From assembly GCA_002633025.1 (NCBI GenBank), contig NMRB01002077.1, forward strand, positions 23,811-87,810: 64,000 nt of DNA, in the 5' to 3' direction. Within the stretch, counting starts at the first letter, position 1. The number at the start of each line of letters is the position of its first letter. This DNA comes from Notospermus geniculatus. Taxonomy: Eukaryota > Nemertea > Pilidiophora > Heteronemertea > Lineidae. The position numbers and the translations under genes are program-made. The notes below the pieces were generated by a model, which saw only the letters and a program-made list of their open reading frames with translations, had not been told where the DNA came from and did not search any database. Shown here piece after piece: positions 10,838 to 20,471 of this stretch.

Positions 10838-11576
10838 CCTAACTGCCTCCTGAAGGGTTGCATGGCTGTAATTTTTATATGGTCTGGCTCTAGGTTTTGG
10901 CTAGTACACTCTAGGCATTTTGTTTCTGAATATAAGAAAGTAGCGGGTACATAGTGATTCCAGTACTACATTAAATTTGCCGGGGGGGGGGGGGTCGTAC
11001 GATTCCTCTGACCCCGCCCCCACAGCCAGTGCCCGCGATTTGGAACTAGAGGCCCAGTGCAAGCCTACTGCAAAACTAGGCATTCATTATCCACCAAAAG
11101 CTTCCTATCATTATGTTATTGCCTGACAGTATGATTGGGGTGACTTTGAAAGTATTTCAAAGTCACCCCAATCTAAGCAGATTATGGTGGGGGTGACTTT
11201 GAAAATGCTCTAGGCTACTTGCATGCATTGCACCATACTTGCAAACAGATGCACTGTGGAAACAGGTATGCTCCAAAAATAACTAAATACTTGGTGACAT
11301 CTCCAAGTTTTGTGAACTAGTTGATTCTCTGAGATTTTGTCACGTATGCAAAATATGACTTAACACAAGTGCCACATGCAATTCGAAAAAATGCAATTAA
11401 TACTCACCTGGTAAACACAATCTATGGCCTACATGCAACCCTGTACATTCAGAGAGAGTCTACAATTTAGCAGGTGGTGCCACCTCGACTTAAATGAGAG
11501 AACTGCACATCTCAAACTTTTCCTGGAAAACTTTCAAAGTCACCCCAACTTTCAAAGTCACCCTGGTTTACGGTAG

Positions 11577-11755
11577 TGGAAATTATAAAATATATTATGA
11601 AAGGCCTCGATCTGTAGAACACAGTGATATAAAAATTTTGAATGAAATAATGCAAATAAAAAAGTAGCAAAAAACATGCCTTTGCAAAATTAGTTCTGTC
11701 AAATGTGGCTTTCAGCGGAATTTTCCGACGCTGATCATATTTCTTCACAGGAGAG
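11577..11755 (-). mobile_element. Fragment of the dispersed Tc1-like repeat (inverted)
   Basis: On the minus strand this matches the inner part of the copies at 49.6 kb and 59.5 kb (GCATCAGCGTCG-like text, CATTTGACAGAA, then GAGGCCTTTCATAA). The Tigger element inserted next to it. Confidence 0.55.
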
Positions 11756-12472
11756 ATTATCTATAAGATTCTGGTTTGAAGTCTGCTAAGAAGGATTCAA
11801 ATGGACCAGCAAATTTTATCCGACTTACAAAAAAACGCCTTATGAGCTGGTCCATTAAAATCCGAGTTGAGTGCCAGTCGGATCATCCGACTTCTGCACC
11901 TGCACCTAATACCATCAAAGTGAAGGGACCAAATTGTTGATATTCGCAAGGATGGTTAAAGTCTGGCAACATCTATCTTTGACCTAATGGAATGCGGAGC
12001 TAGGAAATTGATCGTTGGATTTTCCACGGACCTTTAATCACACGCGGCTATTGAATGACCGGTGGACAACGCGAACAATCGGGGAACGACCACAAGTGAT
12101 CGACAGGCATGATTATAAACCGCAAAGCTCTGTCACATTACATGACTTCCGCATTCCATTAGGTCGAAGATAGATGTTGCCAGACTTTATGAACAACAGC
12201 AACATTTATTTGATCCACTCATTGCATTCGGTTTCCCACGTCCTGACATGTCTATAAGCAAGTGTACAGTGTACCGGTACTCATCATAGCGGGAGAGTGA
12301 TTGGCGCCATCCCATCCCGATCCGTGGAAACGGTCTCCATGAAGCGACACCGTGCATGGAGCTTGCCTCAGTATGATTTGTAACTACGGACCGGTACATT
12401 GTACTCTATACTTACACTAGTTCCCCCTCCTACGCCACGACAACAAGCGGCAGGACGAGAAACCAGACTATG
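11756..12472. other. Stretch without recognised gene
   Basis: Mixed-composition DNA. A short inverted match (TTGCCAGACTTTA near 12176 and TAAAGTCTGGCAA near 11957, plus AATGCGGA words) suggests a ~230-bp palindromic remnant at 11955-12190. I see no gene. Confidence 0.4.
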
Positions 12473-12600
12473 GTACACCCTTAATCAAAAGTAAATGCAC
12501 AGCTTATAAACTTAAATATTTCCCACAATCTTCAGCGGATCAACCTTTGCTTTTTACGGCAATTACTTAGGGCATCAAGACACATTTTGAGACCAAAAAT

Positions 12601-12733
12601 CAGGGCTGGAGCTGGCCATTACTTTTTTTAGTCAAAGTAAAGAAAATCCACTGTTGAACAATAGGCCCTATTGTTCAGGGTTCAATAGGTTCCTTACTTT
12701 GGCTAAAAAAAGTAATGGCCAGCTCAAGCCCTG
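12601..12733. mobile_element. 133-bp MITE with CAGGG ends, nested in the left arm
   Basis: The ends CAGGGCTGGAGCTGGCCATT and the inverse of AATGGCCAGCTCAAGCCCTG form long TIRs. CAGGG...CCCTG is typical of hAT elements. AAAAAT flanks both sides. The equivalent site in the right arm (near 14765-14785) lacks the insert, so insertion post-dates formation of the inverted arms. The visible 6-bp duplication is shorter than the usual 8 bp for hAT. Confidence 0.85.
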
Positions 12734-13318
12734 AAAAATATCATGAACTTGCATGAGTTGTATTTTTGACAAAAGTTTGAAATTTCCATAAAAAATTGTG
12801 ATTTTCAATCGCATATTTTTTAGAAGTGAAACTAGCGTCACTTTAAAGCCTGTTTGTTTCCCAGCAAAATTATTTTTTCAGGTTTAAAAAATTCCGTGGT
12901 GAACAGAAGTTACAGAGCATTTTCCAAAATGAATTTCGTTCGGTTTTCCAGTCAAGTCAGGGCTATTCCTTCCGTCTCATTTATATCTACCCAGCCTGCT
13001 GAATACTGTGAATAGACCTATTCATGGCCTAGTCAACAATAGTTACTCCTGATGACACTTCATCGAGTAATCCAAGGCCAGGTGGTCTTTTGTGTGAGAT
13101 GAGTGCTGGTGTCACCTTTCTTAATTCCTCCTTACAATTCCTTACCAAAGAAGGCAGGAGAGCCTACGTAACCTCTTATGGAATTGACGCCATTTACTAA
13201 CTTGACCTACGATGAATGGGACTTATTATTCCGTGAGCTTGACGCAAGGGCCCAACGCGCCGCGTAGCGGTCAACAGCGAAGCTAGCCAAAGACTTGTCA
13301 CGGGTCAGTCAATAGAAC

Positions 13319-13429
13319 AGGCCCCGTATTCACAAAACTACTTAAGTCTAAGTATGACACTTATCCTTTGTTCAACACAAACGATAAGTATCATACTTAG
13401 ACTTAAGTAGCTTTATGAATACGGGGCCT
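13319..13429. mobile_element. 111-bp palindromic MITE (GGCCCCGTATTCA family)
   Basis: AGGCCCCGTATTCATAAA-type ends and ACTTAAGTCTAAGTATGA arms form a ~46-bp inverted repeat around a short loop. A second copy is at 37638-37747. No coding content. Confidence 0.85.
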
Positions 13430-14167
13430 GGACTCATAGGAAATATGCACCTAATGTTCAGATGGAATATACCGGACGGTTGGTTCACGTTTTTAGTGGC
13501 TGTGAACATAGATGGATAAATTATGTTGCGATATACTGACAGATTTGCTGGGGACTAGTCCGAACACTGCCTCCTGTTGCTCATTTGCAGAACTGACGGC
13601 CGCAACAAGAGTCAGATGAAGCCTATCGCGGGGGGTCTATTTTGATTGGTCCGTCCATCTCCAGGTCGTGTTTTGAATACATTTAGTGCACGGCAATCGT
13701 ACCACTTGACAACGCTGCTCTCAGGCATTTTACTTGCTGTTTCAACCAGCTACACTCGCAATCACGCTCTCTGTTCACTCTTACCCAGACAAACATTAAG
13801 AAAACCGCAATTTGTTATCAAAATCACGGAAAATATTCCTCTCGAAAAGCTGAATCGGCGAATGCACAGCATCGCCATCTTTACAGTTTGAGGTCACGTG
13901 ATAGGGGAACCACCAATCCGTGATCTGATCATGCTGATGACGTAGAACCAAAATCTGGTTCTTCGGTTACTCATCATCTGACTCTGTATTAGCGTGCAGC
14001 AGATTCTAAAAATAGCAATACGAGTCAGACGTTCGGACTAGCTGGGGACATGCTCTGTGGTTGTTGTAAAATGCGATTTTTGTAAGATTATTCTGATTTG
14101 TGACGTCATTTTCTATCATCATAAAAATATGTTGAGTAGCTGTTTTATTGAGCAGCCACTATCATGA
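13430..14167. other. Stretch without recognised gene
   Basis: Inter-repeat DNA inside the 2.4-kb inverted pair. I see no coding or repeat signal beyond short chance frames. Confidence 0.4.
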
Positions 14168-14240
14168 CTTGGCCGGCTGGCGCATCGGTAGAGCGTCCGG
14201 CTATGAATCTGGGGCGCCGGGTTCGAGCCTTGCGAAAGGC
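14168..14240 (+). ncRNA. tRNA-like sequence (degenerate; SINE head or tRNA pseudogene)
   Basis: The text TGGCGCATCGGTAGAGCG reads as an A box with a 3-of-4 D stem, and GGTTCGAGCC reads as a B box. The anticodon loop CTATGAA would give anticodon ATG with the expected T33. A T7 run follows soon after and could end pol III transcription. The acceptor stem pairs poorly and the T stem has wobbles, so a working tRNA is unlikely. Confidence 0.4.
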
Positions 14241-14376
14241 AATTTTTTTCACGTGTCGTTTCTCTGTTTATTTTTTTTGCTGAACACTTTCAGTCGCAGG
14301 ACGAATATCTCCCCAGCCCTTTCCCTTTCCCTACAAATCTGCATTTGCTAATAAATACTTATAACCACAGATCACT

Positions 14377-14439
14377 GTCAGCTGCCCCTGCATTCAGAGA
14401 GACTTAGTGAAAGTCTCTCTGAATGCAGGGGCAGCTGAC
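14377..14439. repeat. Perfect 29-bp hairpin, 5-nt loop
   Basis: The arm beginning GTCAGCTGCCCCTGCATTCA (14377-14405) is exactly complementary to 14411-14439 around AGTGA. It could be a MITE core or a structured RNA. There is no bulge, which is unlike most animal microRNA precursors. Confidence 0.9.
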
Positions 14440-15199
14440 GACCATCGACATTCCCCTCCCAGTCACCAAAAATATCAACACCCCAACTAACGTTCAAGAC
14501 TACTGGGTCTTGGGACAATAAGAAAAGGTCGACTATAAAATAAGACTTGAACTGTTGACAGGAGTTTCGACTGAAACTTTCGAATAAATTCTTCATAATT
14601 ACGGCATGGAAGCTGCAATTGAAAATTTGAAAATTTATTCGTGTATAGAAACAGGAAAGCTTTAAAATGACGTTGGTTTCACTTCAAACAAATATGCGAT
14701 TGAAAATCACACTTTTTTATAGAAATTTCGAACTTTTGTCAAAAATACAACTCATGCAAGTTCATGATATATTTGGTCTCAAAATGTGTCTTGATGCCCT
14801 AAATAACTGCCGTGAAAAGCAAAGGTTGACCCGCTGAAGATTTTGGGAAATATTTCAGTTTATTAGCTGTGCATTTACTTTTGATTAAGGGTGTACAATC
14901 AGATGTTTCCGTCGTTGTGTGCACGTGTGTGTGCATGCAACAGCTCTATTCCTGCGCGCGCGGTACGATGTCTGTGTGAGACTGGCGATGATTACAAGAG
15001 TCAATCACTGCCAGCACCCGACTTCCACGGTAAGACTTTAATGGAAATTCGTTACATTGGGACCAGAATTATTGTCCGAGATACACGAAAATCAGACCAA
15101 CCTGTACAATCCGATTTAAACGAGGATTTTTATTAGAATTAGTGTAAAACAAAATCGGGACCATGCAGGAATCGTCTGAGTTCAGCAATTATCCGACTC

Positions 15200-15356
15200 A
15201 AGGCAGGCCAATTCATACTTTGCTTTAGTGCGCTTTGCGCTTGTCCGTTTCCTATGTGAGTGCGTGGAAGATGAAGTAATTTTATTATTGGTACCTCACA
15301 TAAACAGGGAACGCACAAGTGCAAAGCACAAAACGGAGGAGTATGAATCTACCCTT
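15200..15356. mobile_element. MITE with ATTCATACT ends and GCGCTTTGCGC word
   Basis: The left end AAGGCAGGCCAATTCATACT is mirrored by AGTATGAATCTACCCTT. The interior GTGCGCTTTGCGCTTGTCCG is partly repeated inverted at 15305-15335. Confidence 0.6.
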
Positions 15357-15373
15357 GTACCCCATGCGATTCT

Positions 15374-15611
15374 CTAGTCGTTTACAGTACGTTCCACAAT
15401 AGAGAGGTTAGGCAGCTTCATGACTCCGCCTCTGGCTTCAACTATCAGAATCAATTGAAGTCCGCTGTAGACATCCATGATAAAAACAATTTGATAGACG
15501 TTTGCAAGTCGTAAAATGCCACACTTTGTGGCAGAATAATTTTGACTCATAATCGGAAGTGCACGTAAATCGCAAATATTATAGTCGTGTTTCAAGTCGT
15601 AACGGCTAGAA
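15374..15611. other. Stretch without recognised gene
   Basis: Spacer between two MITEs. I see nothing beyond short frames. Confidence 0.4.
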
Positions 15612-15743
15612 TAGCGAGTTTTCGCAAATCCTCCGAAACACCAACGCGAACGCCAATCCCATTGTTCGATGCCGCGAAGACAGTACCGAACAATAGGATA
15701 GACGTTCGCGTCGGCGTTTCGGGGGATTTACGAAAACTCGCTA
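15612..15743. mobile_element. 132-bp MITE with ~42-bp TIRs
   Basis: TAGCGAGTTTTCGCAAATCC at 15612 is matched, inverted, at about 15702-15743 (TTAGCGAGTTTTCGTAAATC). The arms continue through CCGAAAC and ACGCGAACG. The centre holds an inverted TTGTTCG pair. Confidence 0.85.
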
Positions 15744-15973
15744 ATATTCATTAGGTCCGATTCAAGGCCAATTTTTTTCTTCCTTTAATTTATGGTTTTT
15801 GGCGAATTGAAAACTTCTATCAAATCGTTTTTTTTCAACGATGTCCATATTGTACTGCAATTCTCGTAGTTGAAGTCGGAGTCGGAGTTGGGCCACTGCG
15901 CAACCTGTCTATTATTGACCTCTGCACTGCATCGAGGGACCACCTCAAGTGGGCTTATTCGCATGCCAGCTAA

Positions 15974-16104
15974 GGGCTGATTCATACTCGCTTGCGGACC
16001 GTCAAGCGCATGAAACTGATCGCAGGTTTCCACGACGTGAATGTGCACACGCAGTGAAATTGATCATAGTCGGCGCAAAATCCGGACGGAGTATGAATCA
16101 GCCT
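15974..16104. mobile_element. 131-bp MITE, TAA target duplication
   Basis: The ends GGGCTGATTCATACTCGC and, inverted, AGGCTGATTCATACTCCG are flanked by TAA at 15971-15973 and 16105-16107. It belongs to the same TWA-duplication group as the elements at 1994, 19264, 36078 and 61529. Confidence 0.8.
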
Positions 16105-16107
16105 TAA

Positions 16108-16580
16108 AGCGGAATTACCCTCGTTATGCACGGGAAGGCTATGTCAATTACCCTCGTCACCAGTTGAAATTACCCTCGTCTTCGTGTCCGATTTCCCGGT
16201 CAAAATACGGCATAAATAGGGACTTACCAATGCCATGCGATATACAGCAGTGTGCAGTACTATTTTCTCTTACAACATGCAAAAATTCAGTCACAGAGAT
16301 GGGCTAGTTTCGTTACCAGAGCCAATTTTCTCACCGAAGCGGTATCTTGTTTTGCCGCCATTGTTACGAGGGTAACCAGGTGTAAAGTTTTTCAGTGTTT
16401 CCGTGTGTCAGTGTTCCCCCTATTGTTCTGGAAACACTGGCAGATAGATCGACACGTTTCTCTCTGTGTCCTCCATTGTCGAGTCGCGGCTTATTCCGTC
16501 AGACAATAGCATGGGAACACTCGCAGATGGGGAACGCTCAAAAACGTTACACCGGGTTACCCTCGTGCGGTTGTATAGAG
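16108..16580. repeat. Region with recurring ATTACCCTCGT words
   Basis: ATTACCCTCGT or its inverse occurs near 16117, 16149, 16170, 16367 and 16556. The same CCCTCG word fills the arms of the 26.2-27.4 kb element, so this may be a distant, decayed relative. No gene is recognised. Confidence 0.4.
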
Positions 16581-16582
16581 TG

Positions 16583-16889
16583 CATGTTCCCGAAGCCATC
16601 GTAAGCTTAACGATGTCCTTACGCTACGGTGTCGTTACGCTATGCATTTTTCCAGTTTTAACGACATCGTTGCCCGACCGATCAGGACCCATGTTCCTGA
16701 AGCCGTCGTAAGGTTAACGATGTCGTTACGCTATGCATTTTACCAGTTTTAACGACATCGTTAACCTAACGAAGGCTTCGGGAACATGGCTGCAGGACCC
16801 ATGTTCCCGAAGCCGTCGTAAGGTTAACGATGTCGTTACGCTATGCATTTTACCAGTTTTAACGACATCGTTAACCTAACGAAAGCCTC
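16583..16889. repeat. Tandem trio of ~100-bp palindromes
   Basis: Three copies of a palindrome bounded by CATGTTCCCGAAGCC / GGCTTCGGGAACATG lie head to tail at about 16583-16674, 16687-16789 and 16797-16889. Their shared core is GTTAACGATGTCGTTACGC, then ATGCATTTTACCAG and the inverse GTTAAAACGACATCG text. The first copy lacks its right end. This looks like a MITE that was tandemly duplicated. Confidence 0.85.
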
Positions 16890-17301
16890 GGGAACATGGG
16901 CCCAGGTCGATTGGTCTCTTACTTAATCACGCGGGTGGTTACCTAGTTTGCGGATAATACAGCGCCGATTACCTCAGCGACTGCTATAAAGTGCCAAGTG
17001 GCAACTGCCCTTGCGCGGCCGCCCTTTATAAACCCAGCTTGTGACCTTGTGACACACTATACAGGCCTCTGATTGGCCTGGAAAACACGATTAAATATTA
17101 CGCAAATTATAACAAAGGAAAGTGGAAACGACCAAGCGATTGAAAATTCACTAAAACGAATTTTCAGAACAATGCACCAGCGACCTCGCTTCGAGCGAAG
17201 ATGCCCTCGTTTGCGGACGATTCCAGAAATAGTCGCCAGCGACAGCCGCCAGCGATAGTCTCCTGCGACGTCGCGCTCGCTAGTCGGGGTCGGCAGTCTC
17301 T
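16890..17301. other. Stretch without recognised gene
   Basis: GC-richer DNA with several CGCCAGCGA-type words near 17175-17285 (GACGTCGC, TCGCTTCGAGCGAAGAT), perhaps a short MITE. I see no gene. Confidence 0.4.
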
Positions 17302-17459
17302 TTGATTTTATTCGCCCGTGTGCGCCAGACATTAGCCTTAAGCATGGCGCACACCTGCGACTTTTCGTGCGATTTTTCAGAAGACTACCCTTCTAGTCCG
17401 TCACCTTATGTAATTTATATGCAAAATCATACACATTCTTTGAAATTTTCAGGAGATAA

Positions 17460-18262
17460 TGTTGACCACCCAAGGTGTCCGGAAAGGCATGTTCCCAAAT
17501 TTTCACGTCACCGGAAGTGCCGCCATATTGGATTTCAAAATGGCTGCCAAAATCTCCATATTTTGGGCCATATCCCCGAAATTATTGATGATAGTGACTT
17601 AATTCTAACGTCTATCCCTAGGTTTTTGGGGTCGACCAATCAGATGGTGCCATTGGAATTTTCATCGGTTGGCCGCCATATTGAATTCCAAGATGGCCGC
17701 CATTGTTCACCTATTTTCGCCCATATCTTCGTACCTAAAGAAGATAGAAGGATGATTCCAATGCCTATCCCTAGGTTTTCGGGGTCGACCAATCAGATGG
17801 TGCCATTGGAATTTTCATCGGTTGGCCGCCATATTGAATTCCAAGATGGCCGCCATTGTTCACCTATTTTCGCCCATATCTTCGTACCTAAAGAAGATAG
17901 AAGGATGATTCCAATGCCTATTCCTAGGTTTTCGGGGTCGACCAATCAAATGGTGCCATTAGAATTTTCGTCAGTTGGCCGCCATATTGAAATCCAAGAT
18001 GGCCGCCATTTTTCACCTATTTTCGCCCATATCTTCGTACCTAAAGAAGATAGAAGGATGATCCCAATGCCTATCCCTAGGTTTTCGGGGTCGACCAATC
18101 AGATGGTGCCATTGGAATTTTCATCGGTTGGCCGCCATATTGAATTCCAAGATGGCCGCCATTGTTTACCTGTTTTCGCCCATATCTTCGTACCTAAAGA
18201 AGATAGAAGGATGATTCCAATGCCTATCCCTAGGTTTTCGGGGTCGACCAAGCAGATGGAGA
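17460..18262 (+). repeat. 153-bp tandem repeat with an open 51-codon frame
   Basis: Unit starts (GGTTTTCGGGGTCGACCAA) are at 17621, 17774, 17927, 18080 and 18233, each exactly 153 bp apart. A diverged unit precedes 17621. Because 153 is three times 51, one plus-strand frame (17302-18414, 370 codons) stays open and reads each unit as 51 residues containing FSSVGRHIEF and FAHIFVPKEDRRMI. Each unit also carries GGCCGCCATATTG and CAAGATGGCCGCCATT, which hold YY1-type words. There is no good start context, and the frame runs on past the array into antisense text of the neighbouring pseudogene. I take it as a satellite, not a proven gene. Confidence 0.85.
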
Positions 18263-18297
18263 TGTTCTTGTTAGCTGCAATTGTCCTGTGTCAGGTT

Positions 18298-19080
18298 TTA
18301 CGGTTGATCCTCTACCAAACGAAATACGTTGTGGCAATCATCAATGTCTGCGGAAGACTTGCAGAGTTCAGTGCTGTCAAGTCCGTTAGCCAAATATGTA
18401 CATCTTTCCGTTGAGTATGCTGATGTGGTGGACGCACATGAGCAACGGACAAGTTCAATTACAGAGTCTGGAGCTGGTGACATTTTTGAAAGCTCAGGTA
18501 GCAGTATGTCACCCTTCAATACCCAGCCAAGTTCTGATGCGACTGGAACATCTGGTTGCTTAATAAGGGCTTGTTCCCAGATCATTCCTTGGTAATGTGC
18601 CCGTTTTATATGTTCAATCCAAGCACCTCGTGTCGGAGGTAGGTTTTCCACACCTTTCAAATTCACGCTTCCTGAATAACTCCCATCTTAATTTATGGGA
18701 TTCACGATGAGCATATCCGATCCCAGCTATGGTATCCACAATCTCGGCATCTGCCTTCAGAAAGGAATGAAGACAAGTCTTCCACTTTCCTTTTGTATGT
18801 GGCCAGTAAGAGAACGTCCGTGTCGTTATTCTTTGATAGGTTTCTTCCTATTTCTTCGCACACGAGTCAACTGCTTTAGTGACTGCTTCACTGTATAGTT
18901 ATCAAAGACAATACGCACAACATCGTATAGTTCCGGGCTTTGCTAGAAATGGCCTTGACAAATTCACTTGCCAGGGAGTTACAATCAGAGCAGGATATCA
19001 CAACAAGTACTGCTTGCAGGACTCCCATGCCATCCACGACTAAGCATGTCGGATCGTTATTTAAGTCGAGTTCCTGAACG
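18298..19080 (-). pseudogene. FEN1/XPG-like nuclease family, internally deleted copy
   Basis: Reading down the minus strand, in order and in shifting frames: LVVDGMGVLQ (~19046-19017), then VRIVFDNYTVKQSL and TRVRRNRKK (~18905-18830), then NDTDVLLL fused to the HIQ segment, then LRWELFRK, then LPPTRGAWIEHIKRAHYQ (~18640-18590), a PAP motif and a cysteine-rich tail (RCSC ... C ... C ... C). The order D, VFD with basic residues and DTD matches the FEN1/XPG nuclease core. About 155 bp that would carry the rest of the core, including GCD, are missing relative to the plus-strand copy next door; the joint lies at a shared ACT. Several frame shifts make this a pseudogene. Confidence 0.75.
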
Positions 19081-19263
19081 AACAAAATTACTGTGAAGCA
19101 GTCACTAAAGCAGTTGACTCGTGTGCGAAGAAATGGGAAGAAACCTATCAAAGTAAAAGATAAAAGATGATACCAAAATCGACGATGCAAAAGTCTTTCT
19201 TGGAAGCACATCGACAAAGAGCCAACTTACACTCTATTTGGCAAAAAAACTGTTGGAGAATTA

Positions 19264-19800
19264 AGGCCTGTCTCCACTTGGCCCGCGAGTCCCCGCGAAC
19301 CACCGCGAGTGTCACCGCGAGTATACTCGCGGTGACTCGGCTGGTGATCGGCGGTGATTCGCGGGCCAAGTGGAGACACGGCACCGCGAATGACCGCGAA
19401 TGGAAATGCCCGCGAACACCCCGCGAGTGTTCCCGGGCATTCGCGGCCTTTTCCAACATGTTGAAAAAATCGCGAAGCAATCGCGCCGCCCGCGAGTTGG
19501 CAGGCATACCGCGAATGGCCGCGAATGATCGCGAACAGTGGAGACACCTTCCCGGGGACATCGGCGGTCAGTGGCAGCTGGCGTGGTGACCCGGATGTAG
19601 TTGATCAGAATGAGGTCACCGGCCGGGAGCCAATAGGAGGGCAGGGAACAGCCGCAAGTACTCATCAGGTGTAGACACGTTCGCGGGTATTCGCGGTGAC
19701 ACCGCGAACACAGGTTATTCGCGGTGGGTCACCGCGAATAACCTGTGTTCGCGGTCCGGGGTCCATCGGCGATGCATTCGCGGGTAGTGTAGACTAGGCT
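19264..19800. mobile_element. 537-bp CGCGAA-word MITE, TTA target duplication
   Basis: The ends AGGCCTGTCTCCACTTGGCC and, inverted, AGCCTAGTCTACACTACC are flanked by TTA at 19261-19263 and 19801-19803. The interior repeats CGCGAAT / ATTCGCGG and CCGCGAG many times in both orientations. It lies between codons of the plus-strand nuclease-like copy. Counting a single TTA, the frame is unbroken across it. Confidence 0.85.
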
Positions 19801-19905
19801 TTATAAAGGACATGTTATCACCGCCACCCATGAGGCGGTATCCTCAAACAGACTGCAGGAGTATCCACGCAAGAAGAGGCGGACACCGTGATCATGCTTC
19901 ATGCA

Positions 19906-20471
19906 GGGTATTGGTAAACAGAGAAACCACGAAATGAAGAAATCGAGAACTCCCAAGATCGATTAGTTGGACCTATGCCTTTCTGCATCTATTCAGTATG
20001 GGCAGTTATTGCCGCAAATAAAGACAAGCATAGTAGGTCACCGAGCAGAACATCACCTGCATCAAAGAAACCTGGATTGATGATATGTTTTGTATCAGCA
20101 GTCAGCATAAGACCCCCTCCCGGACATTCCGGACCACAAACGAGACAATGTCTCGATGTCAATGTCTCAATGTCAATGACGAAATGCACCCGGGTTATTC
20201 ATGCACTTCATGACGTCATCAGTTTTGTGGTCAGGTGCATCATGCCAAGACGCACGTGACAATCTTGGATGAAAATTTTCAGATATTGGACGATATTTTA
20301 TAAATCTTGGAGGAAATTTTTACAATTCTTGGACTGTATTTTTCAAATCATGAACGAAAAATCAGTCTTGAATAAATTCCACTTTGGCATTCCATAGGTG
20401 ATGGTTAAACTAATCGATCATGGGAGTTTTCGATTTCTTCATTTCTTGATTTCTCTGTTTACCAATACCCA
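19906..20471. mobile_element. 566-bp TIR element with an 8-9 bp duplication
   Basis: GGGTATTGGTAAACAGAGAA at 19906 is matched, inverted, at 20412-20470, giving ~60-bp TIRs. TTCATGCA flanks both sides (19898-19905 and 20472-20479). A 9-bp reading has one mismatch. Long TIRs with an 8-9 bp duplication suit a Mutator-like or hAT-like non-autonomous element. It interrupts the nuclease-like copy just after the EEADT motif. Confidence 0.8.

Larger units (their letters stand above)
8117..11575 (-). mobile_element. Full-length Tigger/pogo (Tc1/mariner superfamily) transposon
   Basis: The ends TACCGTAAAC at 8117 and, inverted, TACCGTAAACC at 11575 continue into GTGACTTTGAAAG, giving TIRs of about 28 bp with TA at both outer ends. 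The same GGGTGACTTTGAAAG word recurs inside, inverted or direct, near 8294, 8320, 11137, 11158, 11189 and 11530. These are probably subterminal transposase-binding sites. The coding region for a DDD transposase lies between them on the minus strand. Its right edge sits in an older copy of the CATGGCCAAAAATAAAT repeat (11577-11755). Confidence 0.9.
12473..14896. mobile_element. 2.4-kb element with ~240-260 bp inverted arms
   Basis: The left arm runs from 12473 (GTACACCCTTAATCAAAAG) to about 12850. The right arm is its inverse at about 14650-14896, with few differences. The left arm is lengthened by a 133-bp MITE that the right arm lacks. The interior holds a palindromic MITE, a tRNA-like head and a perfect hairpin. 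No transposase is seen, so it may be a foldback element or an inverted duplication. Confidence 0.65.

Noticed and set aside
14168-14240. Functional tRNA gene
   Set aside because: Acceptor and T stems pair too poorly. Listed only as tRNA-like.
17302-18414. 370-codon ORF as a protein-coding gene
   Set aside because: It is produced by the 153-bp tandem repeat, has no good start context and runs into antisense text of a pseudogene.
19148-19665. Several long ORFs on both strands
   Set aside because: They arise from the CGCGAA-word MITE, which lacks stop codons because of its composition.
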